In this document: positions 55,986-63,654 of the stretch, piece after piece
Position numbering within the stretch: the stretch's first letter is position 1
How the letters are laid out: every line of letters starts with the position of its first letter
Source of the DNA: RBG-16-64-13 sp963718375
GTDB taxonomy: Bacteria > Actinomycetota > Thermoleophilia > RBG-16-64-13
DNA: 64,000 bases
Direction of reading: 5' to 3'
Assembly: GCA_963718375.1 (NCBI GenBank)
Contig: CAVQZD010000005.1
Span: forward strand, 620,001 to 684,000
The notes under the pieces: generated by a model
Seen by the model: the letters and a program-made list of their open reading frames with translations, nothing else
Databases searched by the model: none
Told to the model about the DNA's origin: nothing
Translations under genes and position numbers: made by a program

Positions 55986-56026
55986 TAGTCTTGATTCCAG
56001 TATAGTACGAAGTTCAGACTAGTCAA
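55986..56026 (-). promoter_or_regulatory. Promoter and candidate PadR operator
   Basis: Minus-strand TTGACT (56021-56026) and TATACT (55999-56004) with a 16-base spacer. The repeat TAGTCT at 55986-55991 and AGACTA at 56016-56021 brackets the -10 box, as a repressor dimer site could. Confidence 0.6.
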
Positions 56027-56187
56027 CCACTTTTCTTGCTTTCTTGTCTTCCGGCCGGCACTTCCAACCGAAGTCTTGATTCTCTCTTCACACTTTCCTT
56101 ACCGTTAGACCCTAGACTGCGGGCGCGGAACCTGGCGGCGCCCCTTCGGCGTCACCCTCACAGCGCAAGCAGCTAAGGAGACAACAT

Positions 56188-56622
56188 ATGAGAGACAAGA
56201 GGATCATCACCCTCGCGACCTTGATCGCTGTCATAGCCCTGACCGTAGGCATCCCTGTATTCGCCTCGGGCTGTGGTGACGACGAGGTAGCCAACGGCGG
56301 CCGCATGGCAGAACAGTCCAAGGACCGTGGCGGCGAAGGCGGCGGCGGACGTGGTATGGGCCGGCTCCAGGACCAGGGCGCCGGCGGAGACGGCATGTGC
56401 GCAGGCAACCGTGCTGGTGACGTCAACGGTGACGGCATCTGCGAACGCGGCGCCGACTGCCCCGGAGCGACCGCCGGAGCGGCCGCCGGTGAGTGCGGCG
56501 GCGACTGCCCCGGAGCGACGGGCGGTGACTGTGACGGCAGCTGCTTGGGCAGCGACAACGGTGACGTCACTGACGATTCTGGCGGCGCCACTTCGGACAC
56601 ACTCCCCAGTTGCTGCCAGTGA
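56188..56622 (+). CDS. Cys-rich, Gly-rich lipoprotein directly upstream of hgcA (hypothetical)
   Basis: A 144-residue protein. The signal peptide (IITLATLIAVIALTVGIPVF) ends in lipobox FASGC. The mature part has about ten cysteines, most in GADCPGATAG, GECGGDCPGATGGDCDGSC and a final PSCC, and an EF-hand-like DVNGDGICE. Composition is low-complexity Gly/Asp/Ala, and no family is recognised. AAGGAGA precedes the ATG. A terminator follows within 30 bases and hgcA begins 104 bases after the stop. Thiols outside the membrane next to hgcA make metal capture possible, but that is inference. Confidence 0.65.
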   Translation: MRDKRIITLATLIAVIALTVGIPVFASGCGDDEVANGGRMAEQSKDRGGEGGGGRGMGRLQDQGAGGDGMCAGNRAGDVNGDGICERGADCPGATAGAAAGECGGDCPGATGGDCDGSCLGSDNGDVTDDSGGATSDTLPSCCQ

Positions 56623-56650
56623 CGCGGCACCGCACCCTCTGAAGTATCCG

Positions 56651-56684
56651 AAACCGGCGGAGAAGTCCGCCGGTTTTCTTTTTT
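56651..56684 (+). terminator. Rho-independent terminator between the Cys-rich lipoprotein and hgcA
   Basis: An 11-bp stem (56651-56661 with 56666-56676), GAAG loop and TCTTTTTT tract. It is the most classical terminator in the window and lies only 42 bases before hgcA. Confidence 0.9.
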
Positions 56685-56725
56685 GGGGGCCCATCCCCAA
56701 GCTATAGCTGGGCTAACATACCCTT

Positions 56726-57838
56726 GTGACAGAGAGCACCTCAACACCCTGCTGCTGCCAGTCCGAACCGTACGACTACGGAGCGACCCCGTACGTGGTC
56801 GACACCGCCCCGAGCGGCGCTGGGCCCGTCCCCCGGATCACGACCAAGCTGAGCGTACGCGACAGTCTCGGCGCCGCCCGCGTCCGCTGGGGCATCAGGC
56901 GAGGCCACTATCGGGTCCCCCCGGGCCTCTACGCGGTTGGAGCTCCGATGGCCGACTCTCCGGTACTGGTCACAGCCAATTTCAAACTGACTGTGGACTA
57001 CTTGCGCCGAGAACTGGAACACGTCGACGCCTGGATCCTGGTGCTGGACACCAAGGGCGTCAATGTCTGGTGTGCCGCCGGCAAGGGCACCTTCTCCACC
57101 GACGAGATCGTTAGGCGAGTCAAGGAGGCCGACCTGGAGAAGGTGGTGACCCACCGCCGCCTGGTGGTGCCACAGCTGGGAGCCACGGGTGTGGCGAAGC
57201 ACCTTGTCCGCAAGGGCTGCGGGTTCACGGTCACTTACGGGCCTATCCGCGCCGCGGACTTGCCCGGATTCCTGAGCGACAACCACTTCGCCACCCCTGA
57301 GATGCGGACGGTCCGCTTCCCCCTATGGGAGCGTGTGAAGCTGATACCCGTGGAGGCATCAGTCGCTTGGAGCTGGAAGGTGATCCTTTCTACGCTCGTG
57401 CTCGCCTTCTTGGCCGGGCTTGGTGGTGACTCCGCCTTCAGCGCCGCGAGCTGGGGTGTACGCGTGGGCTTCGTGTACGCATTGTTCTTGGTGGCGGTCA
57501 TGGCCGGTTCGGTGTTGGTGCCGATAGGCCTTTCGGTGATCCCGGGCCGAGCCTTCTCCACCAAGGGCGCCTTGACGGGCACCGTGCTGGCAGCGGGCAC
57601 CGTGACCGGCCTTCGATCGGCTCTGCCGCCTTTGGCCCTGGCCGGACTGGCGTTGGGCATCACCGCGCTCGCCTCATATTTCGCCATGAACTTCACCGGC
57701 ACGAGCACCTTCACGTCTCCCTCGGGGGTGGAGAAGGAGATGCGGCGGGCCCTACCCGTGCAGCTTGGGGCTGGACTAGCGGCAGTCCTGCTGTTTGTGG
57801 CCCAATTCGTACTCCGTCTGGCGGGAGTCGAGCTGTGA
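56726..57838 (+). CDS. hgcA: Mercury-methylation corrinoid protein HgcA
   Basis: A 370-residue protein. The N-terminal corrinoid-binding domain carries NVWCAAGKGTFSTDEIV at residues 113 onward; in HgcA the Cys (C116 here) is the lower axial ligand of the cobalt. The C-terminal half has about five helices (ILSTLVLAFLAGLGG, FVYALFLVAVMAGSVLVPIGL, GTVLAAGTVTGL, ALAGLALGITALASYFAMN, LGAGLAAVLLFVAQFVL) and the cytoplasmic TSPSGVEKEMRRALP motif. HgcA passes a methyl group from a folate donor to Hg(II). Extra N-terminal residues (TPCCCQ) are unusual. The GTG at 56726 lacks a clear ribosome site. The stop overlaps hgcB (GTGA). Confidence 0.95.
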   Translation: MTESTSTPCCCQSEPYDYGATPYVVDTAPSGAGPVPRITTKLSVRDSLGAARVRWGIRRGHYRVPPGLYAVGAPMADSPVLVTANFKLTVDYLRRELEHVDAWILVLDTKGVNVWCAAGKGTFSTDEIVRRVKEADLEKVVTHRRLVVPQLGATGVAKHLVRKGCGFTVTYGPIRAADLPGFLSDNHFATPEMRTVRFPLWERVKLIPVEASVAWSWKVILSTLVLAFLAGLGGDSAFSAASWGVRVGFVYALFLVAVMAGSVLVPIGLSVIPGRAFSTKGALTGTVLAAGTVTGLRSALPPLALAGLALGITALASYFAMNFTGTSTFTSPSGVEKEMRRALPVQLGAGLAAVLLFVAQFVLRLAGVEL

Positions 57839-58128
57839 TCGCGCTTCGCCCCGGATACCGCTACTTGCCAGGCGTAGTCACCCTCGAGTTGGACATCGAC
57901 AAGTGCAACGGCTGCCGTGTGTGCCGAGAGGTGTGCCCACGTGGCGTGCTGGCCATGGCCGACAACAAGGCCCGCATAGTTGACCTCGATGCCTGCATCG
58001 AATGCGGAGCGTGCGCGCTCAACTGCCAGCCGGGTGCATTGACCGTGGACGCGGGCGTGGGATGTGCTGCGGCTATCATCCGAGGGTGGCTGACTGGGGG
58101 CGAACCCACCTGCGACTGCAAGGGGTAG
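57835..58128 (+). CDS. hgcB: Mercury-methylation ferredoxin HgcB
   Basis: A 97-residue protein. The start resembles HgcB (YLPGVVTLELDIDKCNGC). Two 4Fe-4S motifs are C24-C27-C30-C34 and C54-C57-C60-C64; the second ends CQP rather than CP. C77 in GVGCAAAI and a terminal CDC (C93, C95) match the extra HgcB cysteines thought to handle Hg or help reduce HgcA. The GTG overlaps the hgcA stop, so both are made together. It would pass electrons to the HgcA corrinoid. The hairpin downstream may stabilise or end the message. Confidence 0.95.
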   Translation: MIALRPGYRYLPGVVTLELDIDKCNGCRVCREVCPRGVLAMADNKARIVDLDACIECGACALNCQPGALTVDAGVGCAAAIIRGWLTGGEPTCDCKG

Positions 58129-58172
58129 ACTAGCTGATTCCCCGCTGGCACTGCGGCGACAGCAAGCCATTC

Positions 58173-58218
58173 GCGATCGCCCCGCCCGGGAAGACGGCTC
58201 CGCCGGGCCTCCGATCGC
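58173..58218 (+). other. Hairpin-forming repeat after hgcB
   Basis: Outer arms GCGATCG (58173) and CGATCGC (58212) and inner arms GCCCGG and CCGGGC can fold into a stem with an internal loop. No U-tract follows. Confidence 0.45.
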
Positions 58219-58230
58219 TCGCTGCCCCGC

Positions 58231-58236
58231 TATAAT
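58231..58236 (+). promoter_or_regulatory. Candidate -10 box of the small membrane gene at 58275
   Basis: A perfect TATAAT, 39 bases upstream of the ATG. I see no clear -35 box, and the box stands next to the hgcB downstream hairpin. Confidence 0.4.
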
Positions 58237-58274
58237 GTGGCGGCTGCCGTCGTCTATCGAAGGGAACGACACAG

Positions 58275-58610
58275 ATGGTGAACGTCTACGCAATGGTGAT
58301 CCTCTTGCTGATGATCGTTGCAGCTATCGCTCTCTATCGTCTTATGTTCATCAGGGGCCTACGGAGGGCCGTTGCCACCTTCCGTCAGTGCGAGGCTCTC
58401 GATGCCGAGCGAGCCAAGTCCCTGGAGGAATTGGGTCTCGAATCACGGCCCTACGTCCGCCGCATGTTCCGGCCGCGCAACTACAAAGCGTCTGCCGCCG
58501 ATCTGCTCTTCCGGCAAGGGATCATCCAGGCGACCAACGAGGGTCGGTTCTACCTGAGCGAGACCGCCCTGAGCCAATCTCCGCTGAACAAGGTCCTCAA
58601 CCGAGGCTAA
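58275..58610 (+). CDS. Membrane-anchored protein with helical domain (hypothetical)
   Basis: A 111-residue protein: an N-terminal helix (MVILLLMIVAAIALYRLMF) then a soluble helical part (LRRAVATFRQCEALDAERAKSLEELGLE, FRPRNYKASAADLLFRQGIIQ). The second half resembles a winged-helix-like fold but no family is certain. The ATG at 58275 has an AGGGA site. It is on the same strand as hgcAB with 146 bases between; a link is unproven. Confidence 0.55.
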   Translation: MVNVYAMVILLLMIVAAIALYRLMFIRGLRRAVATFRQCEALDAERAKSLEELGLESRPYVRRMFRPRNYKASAADLLFRQGIIQATNEGRFYLSETALSQSPLNKVLNRG

Positions 58611-58779
58611 GATGCCGCCGGCCTCCCGCGCCGGCCTCCCGCGCCCCAGGTGCGCCGCGACGGCCACGCCCATTACCCGCGCCCCGACCCATCTCCGTCG
58701 GCACCTCGCCGTGCGTCATGACTTCCCCAGAGCCTGACCGGAGACCATCGTTCTGGCTTCAATCCAATGTATTAATATA
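58611..58779. other. Noncoding interval with a short GC-rich tandem repeat
   Basis: GCCGGCCTCCCGC occurs twice in tandem near 58616-58641. Nothing else recognisable is seen before the promoter region at 58780. Confidence 0.4.
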
Positions 58780-58821
58780 ATTAAGTTCTGCCTTGACAAA
58801 CTTAATGCTTTGGTGCATCAT
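58780..58821 (+). promoter_or_regulatory. Promoter and 8-bp inverted repeat of the DUF2089 operon
   Basis: ATTAAGTT (58780-58787) and AACTTAAT (58799-58806) flank the -35 TTGACA (58793-58798). CATCAT at 58816 is the -10, after 17 bases. The repeat around the -35 would suit a repressor, possibly the DUF2089 protein itself. Confidence 0.6.
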
Positions 58822-58851
58822 AGCGTCAGTTAGTCAATGAAAGGAGCCCCG

Positions 58852-59211
58852 ATGGCTCAATGGCACGAACTGACAGATGTCACCGGCGACCGTCCCTTCG
58901 CCGTTACAGCGATCAGACTGGCCGACAGCGACATCAGCATCAACGGGGAGTTTGACTTGCCCCCGTTAGCCGCGCTCCGCTGGGAGGACCAGGTCTTCGT
59001 GAGCGAGTTCGTGCGCTGCCACGGCTCGATCAAGTATATGGAGAAGGCTTTCGGTATCAGCTACCCCACCGTGAAGAACCGTCTCAACAAGATCGTCAAG
59101 CAACTGCAGTTGGTCGAGGTCGTGCCGGTCACCGCTCACGACGAAGTCCTCGACCTCCTGGAGAAGGGCGAGATCAGCGTGGAGGAAGCAGCGGAAAGGT
59201 TGAAGCGATGA
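58852..59211 (+). CDS. DUF2089-family putative DNA-binding protein
   Basis: About 119 residues with the family core (GEFDLPPLAALRWEDQVFVSEFV, GSIKYMEKAFGISYPTVKNRLN), which looks like a helix-turn-helix, and a C-terminal LLEKGEISVEEAAERLKR like the SHOCT-type repeat of the third gene. The ATG at 58852 has AAAGGAG. It overlaps the next gene (ATGA). In other bacteria these genes precede membrane proteins in an envelope-stress operon. It is likely the regulator of this set. Confidence 0.8.
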   Translation: MAQWHELTDVTGDRPFAVTAIRLADSDISINGEFDLPPLAALRWEDQVFVSEFVRCHGSIKYMEKAFGISYPTVKNRLNKIVKQLQLVEVVPVTAHDEVLDLLEKGEISVEEAAERLKR

Positions 59212-59504
59212 GGATGCCCCCCTATTGGCTATCGGTGCGCGTCGTCGATCAGGGCCGCACGAAGTTTCGTCTGTGGTTGCCACTGTGCCTCCTGTGGCTG
59301 TTGGTGTTGCCCTTCTTCGCGCTGGCGCTGGTGCTGACCTTCATAGCCGACCTGGTGACCCTACCGATGGGTGGCGGCTTCAAGTTCACGCGCCTCTTGT
59401 TCGGACTGGTGGGCGTGCTCGGAGCGGCGCGCGGCACCGAGGTGCAAGTTGACTCGCGCGACCCCAAACACCCACAGAACAGCGTGGCCTTCACGCTCAA
59501 GTAG
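59208..59504 (+). CDS. Small membrane protein (hypothetical)
   Basis: A 98-residue protein with one long hydrophobic stretch (LWLPLCLLWLLVLPFFALALVLTFIADLVTLP) that may cross the membrane once or twice, then a soluble tail (GTEVQVDSRD). It overlaps the DUF2089 gene. Its family is not recognised, but the context suggests an envelope-stress partner. Confidence 0.7.
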   Translation: MRMPPYWLSVRVVDQGRTKFRLWLPLCLLWLLVLPFFALALVLTFIADLVTLPMGGGFKFTRLLFGLVGVLGAARGTEVQVDSRDPKHPQNSVAFTLK

Positions 59505-59567
59505 CGGCCGAGTATCGGAGTCCGGCTACCCGACGAGTGGCTCTCCGACCAAACAAGGAGAAATGAG

Positions 59568-60011
59568 ATGGGAGACGACCGCAACCGCATACTGGACCTG
59601 CTGGCAGCCGGCAAGATCACCGCCGAAGAAGCAGGCCGCCTGCTAGACGCCCTGGACGCTTCCGGGGCAGCCGGCAGCAACGAACGAAGCCCCGAGCCCT
59701 TGGCCACCACGAGCGGCAAAGGCGGGCCGGGCAACGTCAGATTCTTGTACGTCAAGGTGGTCAGCACCAAGGGCGAGAACGTGAACGTGAAGATACCGCT
59801 GGATGTGCTCAGGGCCGGGCTCAAGCTGACCACGCTCATCCCCAAGCCGGCCAGCGAGCAGATAAACACGGCCATGGCTGAGAAGGGCATGGCCTTCGAC
59901 CTCAACGACCTGAAGCCCGAAGACCTCCAGGAACTGATCGACGCATTGGCCGAGATGGAGATACAGGTCGACGCCGACAACGGCGACACCGTGCGCGTGT
60001 ACGCCGCTTAG
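59568..60011 (+). CDS. SHOCT-like (LiaX/YvlB N-terminal-type) protein
   Basis: A 147-residue protein. The N-terminus NRILDLLAAGKITAEEAGRLLDAL is the helical LiaX/YvlB-type element; a middle domain (FLYVKVVSTKGENVNVKIPLDVLRAGLKL) and a helical end (DLNDLKPEDLQELIDALAEMEIQV) follow. These proteins act in cell-envelope stress regulation. The ATG has AAGGAG. It is the third gene of the set and shares the operon. Confidence 0.8.
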   Translation: MGDDRNRILDLLAAGKITAEEAGRLLDALDASGAAGSNERSPEPLATTSGKGGPGNVRFLYVKVVSTKGENVNVKIPLDVLRAGLKLTTLIPKPASEQINTAMAEKGMAFDLNDLKPEDLQELIDALAEMEIQVDADNGDTVRVYAA

Positions 60012-60143
60012 GAAAGGGGTACGTACCCAACGAAACGGCAGAGTCACCGGCGGAGACGACGCCCAAGCCGTCCGTCAGTAGCTGACGTTCCTCCAGTTGG
60101 GCTCGGGGCGTGGATCCGGACAGGGTCTGCGCCCCGGACCTTT

Positions 60144-60995
60144 CTACCCGAAGAGATCGCGCCGCCGATGCCGCTGGACGGGCATCCGGCGGCGGACGGA
60201 CTCTAGATAGTCCATGTCTAGCTCCGCGCAGACCGTGTCGACGCCCTCACTGCACTGAGCTATGACAGTGCCCCAGGGGTCCACCACCATGCTGTGGCCG
60301 TAGTTATCGCGTCCGCGCGCGTAGCGGCCCCATTGCCCGCAACCGGCCACGTAGCACCCGGTCTCTATCGCCCTCGCTCTCAAGCACGGCTCCCAATGGC
60401 TGATGCCAGTCGGGATGGTGAAGGCAGCCGGCAGCAGCATCACCTGAGCGCCCAGATCGGCCAGCGCGCTCCACAGCTCTGGGAAGCGGATGTCATAGCA
60501 GATGGCGAGGCCGAACCTGACACCGTCGCACTCACAGGCCACCACCTCACTACCGGGGGTGAAGGCCGCCGACTCCTCATATTCAAGTCCGTCGGCCAGC
60601 ACCGCGTCGAACAAGTGGATCTTGCTGTAGCGAGCGAGCTCCTCGCCGTCACGGTCGAACACGATGCTGGTGTTGTACACGCGCTCGCCGCCGGAGACAG
60701 CGTCCGAGACATCAGCCTTGCCACCGGCCCCCGACGATCGGCGAAGAGCTAGGCTACCGCAGTGCAGGTAGATGCCGTGCCGCCGCGCCTGCTCGCGGCA
60801 CCAGTCGGTGAAAGGTCCCGGGTCAGATTCCGCGTGTTCGGCGTAGTCGGCATCCAGACCGTGGAAGTTCGCGACTTCGGGGAGCATGACCAGGTCGGCG
60901 CCCTCACCTGCCAGCTTGGAGATAGCTTCCCCAGCCATCGCGAGGTTGCGCTGCTTGTTCTGTCGCGAGTTGAGTTGTGCCAGACCTATTTTCAT
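60144..60995 (-). CDS. Carbon-nitrogen hydrolase (nitrilase/omega-amidase family)
   Basis: A 283-residue protein. The triad is Glu in VMLPEVANF, Lys in RYSKIHLFD and Cys in AICYDIRFPE. It matches the omega-amidase/Nit subgroup, which removes amides such as 2-oxoglutaramate or deaminated glutathione. It is expected in the cytoplasm. The ATG follows GGGGCGG. It is convergent with the SHOCT gene, with 133 bases between that hold only a short GGGTACGTACCC palindrome (about 60018). Confidence 0.87.
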   Translation of the reverse strand: MKIGLAQLNSRQNKQRNLAMAGEAISKLAGEGADLVMLPEVANFHGLDADYAEHAESDPGPFTDWCREQARRHGIYLHCGSLALRRSSGAGGKADVSDAVSGGERVYNTSIVFDRDGEELARYSKIHLFDAVLADGLEYEESAAFTPGSEVVACECDGVRFGLAICYDIRFPELWSALADLGAQVMLLPAAFTIPTGISHWEPCLRARAIETGCYVAGCGQWGRYARGRDNYGHSMVVDPWGTVIAQCSEGVDTVCAELDMDYLESVRRRMPVQRHRRRDLFG

Positions 60996-61086
60996 GACCG
61001 CCCCAAGCTATCAGTTTGCGCGTCTTCCGGGAGGCGGGAGAGGGCAGATCGATGGCGAGTGGTCTCCACTCAAAGCCCTGCGAGCC

Positions 61087-61812
61087 CTAGCGTTCCTCGA
61101 GGTACTCTAGCGCCATGTGGCGAAGCAACACGGCGTTGTCGTTGCACCGGTCGGCGATGCGTTCCAGCCGGTCCAGTATGGACTTCAGCTGGGTGAAGGC
61201 CTTGTAGTCGATCTCCATATCGAACATGGTGCGATACATGGACGCATACAGGTCATCGGCCTGACTCTCGAGCTTGTCGACGCTGCCGGCCAGCTTGATG
61301 GCCCGCTGCAGGTCGACGCTCATGGCCACCACTGCATCCCGAAGTCTGCGAGTCGCTCTCACATCCGTCCTGGCCAACTCGACCAACTGCTTGTTCATCT
61401 CCAGCGGGAGCGTGAAGCTGTGTATGCAGATGCGATCCGCCGCGCCCGAGGCAAGGTTAGCGATGCTGTCCATCGACGCCACAAGGCGGGCTAGGTCGGC
61501 CCGGTGGATGGGGAAGACTCCCCCTTCGGTCATCTGGTCGAGCAGGGCCTCCTTCGCATCGTCGGCCTGACTCTCCAGGCGGTCCAGCTCTCCAGCGGCC
61601 TTCGCCAGTTCCGCATAGTCCTGGACGGCGAACTTCTCGACCACGACCTGGAGCTTCTCGACCATGACGACGACCTGGTCCGCGAACTGGATCATCTGCT
61701 CGAGTATCTGCTCCTCGCGCTCGCGTCCCATGGCACCGATCGCCCCCTCGAGCGCAGTGCCCTCTCCCCCGAGGAGCTGTCTCATCTTGCCCAGGAAACC
61801 TGAATCGGTCAT
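61087..61812 (-). CDS. DUF47 (PhoU-like) protein, second copy
   Basis: A 241-residue helical protein of the DUF47/PhoU-like group: EQMIQFADQVVVMVEKL, ARLVASMDSIANLASGAADR, DRLERIADRCNDNAVLLRHM. These bind metals and control Pit-type phosphate transporters. An N-terminal extension (MTDSGFLGKMRQLLGGE) is not in the first copy. The ATG at 61812 is 11 bases after the Pit stop. The three genes are one transcript. Confidence 0.87.
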   Translation of the reverse strand: MTDSGFLGKMRQLLGGEGTALEGAIGAMGREREEQILEQMIQFADQVVVMVEKLQVVVEKFAVQDYAELAKAAGELDRLESQADDAKEALLDQMTEGGVFPIHRADLARLVASMDSIANLASGAADRICIHSFTLPLEMNKQLVELARTDVRATRRLRDAVVAMSVDLQRAIKLAGSVDKLESQADDLYASMYRTMFDMEIDYKAFTQLKSILDRLERIADRCNDNAVLLRHMALEYLEER

Positions 61813-61822
61813 CGCGAAAGCC

Positions 61823-62845
61823 TCACATCCAGAGTCCGAGCAGATAGTAGATCGCCGCTGCGGCCGCGGCACAGAAAGGCAGGGTGACGACCCAGGCGAG
61901 CATGATAGCACGGAAGACTTTCCAGCTGACTGCGCCCAGTCTGCTGGCCAGACCGGTGCCCGTGACCGCCGAAGTGACCACGTGAGTGGTCGACACGGGA
62001 AAGCCAAGCTGGGATGCTATCGTGATTATCAACGCTCCGCCACATTCAGCCGAGAACCCGTTGATGGGATGAAGCTCGGTGATCCTCTCCCCCAAGGTGC
62101 GGATGAGTCGGAAGGAGAGAACGGACAGGTAGGTGCCCACCGCCATAGCGGCCGCGCAGGACAGGATAACCCAGAGGGGAAAGCCATGTTGGTCCACATA
62201 CTCGCTGACCCCCAGGCCCTGCTGCGCCGCCAAGAAGACCACGATGATGCCCATCACCTTGGTCGCGTCATTGGAGCCGTGGCTGAACGAGACCCAGCTC
62301 GAAGACAGGATCTGCATGTGCTTGTAGAAACGATCGGCCTTAGCCATGTCCATCCTGCGTCTGGAGAAGGTGAGGCGACTGACCTGCATGAACATGTAGC
62401 CGGTCGCGATGCCGATGACGGGTGACACCAGCAGGAACAGGAATATCCACACGATCTTGTCCCAATTGATGCCCTCCGTCCCCAGGGCAGCCACGCCTGC
62501 ACCGAGCAGACCGCCGATCAGGGCATGTGAAGAGCTCATAGGAAGGGCCCAGAGCCAGGTCAACACCTCCCACACGCAGGCCCCCAGCATGGCGGCGATC
62601 ACCAGCTGGGCCGAGGCGTCCTCGGCGTCGATCACTCCGCCGATGGTCTTCGCCACGGCCACACCTACAACCAACGGGCCGAGAAAGTTGAAGAAGGCCG
62701 ACAGAGCGATGGCTACTCGTGGCTTGAGCGCCTTGGTATAGATGACCGTGGAGACGGCATTGCAGCCGTCATGGAAACCGTTGAGCATATCGAAGATGAG
62801 CGCTACCGCCACTACCGCGATGAGAGCTCCGGTGTCTGCGCTCAT
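61823..62845 (-). CDS. pit: Pit-type inorganic phosphate transporter
   Basis: A 340-residue membrane protein of the PiT family: NGFHDGCNAVSTVI in the N-half and SFSHGSNDATKVMGII in the C-half, with SSSHALIGG and STTHVVTSA repeats, the twofold PiT signature. It imports phosphate (or a metal-phosphate) with a proton or sodium ion. The ATG overlaps the upstream DUF47 stop (ATGA). Both DUF47 genes flank it, which suggests control at protein level. Confidence 0.93.
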   Translation of the reverse strand: MSADTGALIAVVAVALIFDMLNGFHDGCNAVSTVIYTKALKPRVAIALSAFFNFLGPLVVGVAVAKTIGGVIDAEDASAQLVIAAMLGACVWEVLTWLWALPMSSSHALIGGLLGAGVAALGTEGINWDKIVWIFLFLLVSPVIGIATGYMFMQVSRLTFSRRRMDMAKADRFYKHMQILSSSWVSFSHGSNDATKVMGIIVVFLAAQQGLGVSEYVDQHGFPLWVILSCAAAMAVGTYLSVLSFRLIRTLGERITELHPINGFSAECGGALIITIASQLGFPVSTTHVVTSAVTGTGLASRLGAVSWKVFRAIMLAWVVTLPFCAAAAAAIYYLLGLWM

Positions 62846-63486
62846 CGAGCCTCTAGGTACTCCAGGGCCATGTGACGCAAGGTCTGAGCGTTCTCTCCGC
62901 AGCGATCGGCTACGTTCTCAAGGCGCTGGATGATGGCTTTGAGCTGGTGGAAGGTCTTGTAGTCTGTATCGAACTCGTACATGGCCTGATACAGTTCGGC
63001 GTATATGTCGTCCGCGCGGCTCTCGATCTTGTCCACCCGTCTGGCGGTCTCGATGGCCAATCTCAGGTCTGTTCCAATGGCGACCACCGCGTCCCTCAGC
63101 ACCTGCGCTGCCTCCAGATCCAGTGTTGCCAGCTTGATCAAGAGCTCGTTGATGGGCCCGGGCAGAGTGAACTTCCGCATCGAGATACGGTCCACGGCCC
63201 CGACCGCCAGATTGGCGATGCTGTCCATAGACGCCACGAGGCGAGCCAGGTCGGCTCTACCGAGAGGAAAGCGCGACTCCACGGCCAACTGGTCGAGGAT
63301 AGACTCTTTGAGATCGTCTGCCCGGCCTTCCAGTGAGTCCAGCTCCTGAGCTGCCGTCGCCAAGTCTTCGTAGTTGTCCGCGGCAAAACGCTCCACAGCG
63401 TCCTTCATCTTCTCGACGATGACAACCACCTGGCCGGTGAACTCGGCCACGCGCTCTAGGATCTGACTCTGATCATCCTTCGCCAC
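62842..63486 (-). CDS. DUF47 (PhoU-like) protein, first copy
   Basis: A 214-residue helical protein: LERVAEFTGQVVVIVEKM, ARLVASMDSIANLAVGAVDR and QRLENVADRCGENAQTLRHM. It is clearly a paralogue of the copy after pit. A GTG at 63486 has GAGGAG. It is the first gene of the operon and shares a four-base overlap with pit. One copy may act with pit and the other with another partner; both are intact. Confidence 0.87.
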   Translation of the reverse strand: MAKDDQSQILERVAEFTGQVVVIVEKMKDAVERFAADNYEDLATAAQELDSLEGRADDLKESILDQLAVESRFPLGRADLARLVASMDSIANLAVGAVDRISMRKFTLPGPINELLIKLATLDLEAAQVLRDAVVAIGTDLRLAIETARRVDKIESRADDIYAELYQAMYEFDTDYKTFHQLKAIIQRLENVADRCGENAQTLRHMALEYLEAR

Positions 63487-63569
63487 GTTCGCTCCTCGCG
63501 CCTCAAGGGTCCCGGAAGATGATAGCGCAAAGACAGCGCCGATAGGGTGCCGGTCCTAGGCGAAATGAA

Positions 63570-63616
63570 GGGCGGGGAGGGGCGCTGCGCTTGCCGCGCG
63601 CCGCCCCTCCCCGCCC
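63570..63616 (-). terminator. Hairpin after the edge gene
   Basis: A 15-bp GC stem (63570-63584 with 63602-63616) with a 17-base loop lies just downstream of the edge gene stop and before the DUF47 gene; no U-tract is seen. Confidence 0.6.
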
Positions 63617-63654
63617 GGTACCGCTAGGCGGTGCTACCTACCTTCGACAGCGGC

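Noticed and set aside
58616..58641. Tandem 13-base GC repeat as a possible mobile-element trace
   Set aside because: Only two units, no inverted ends, no transposase nearby; likely slippage.
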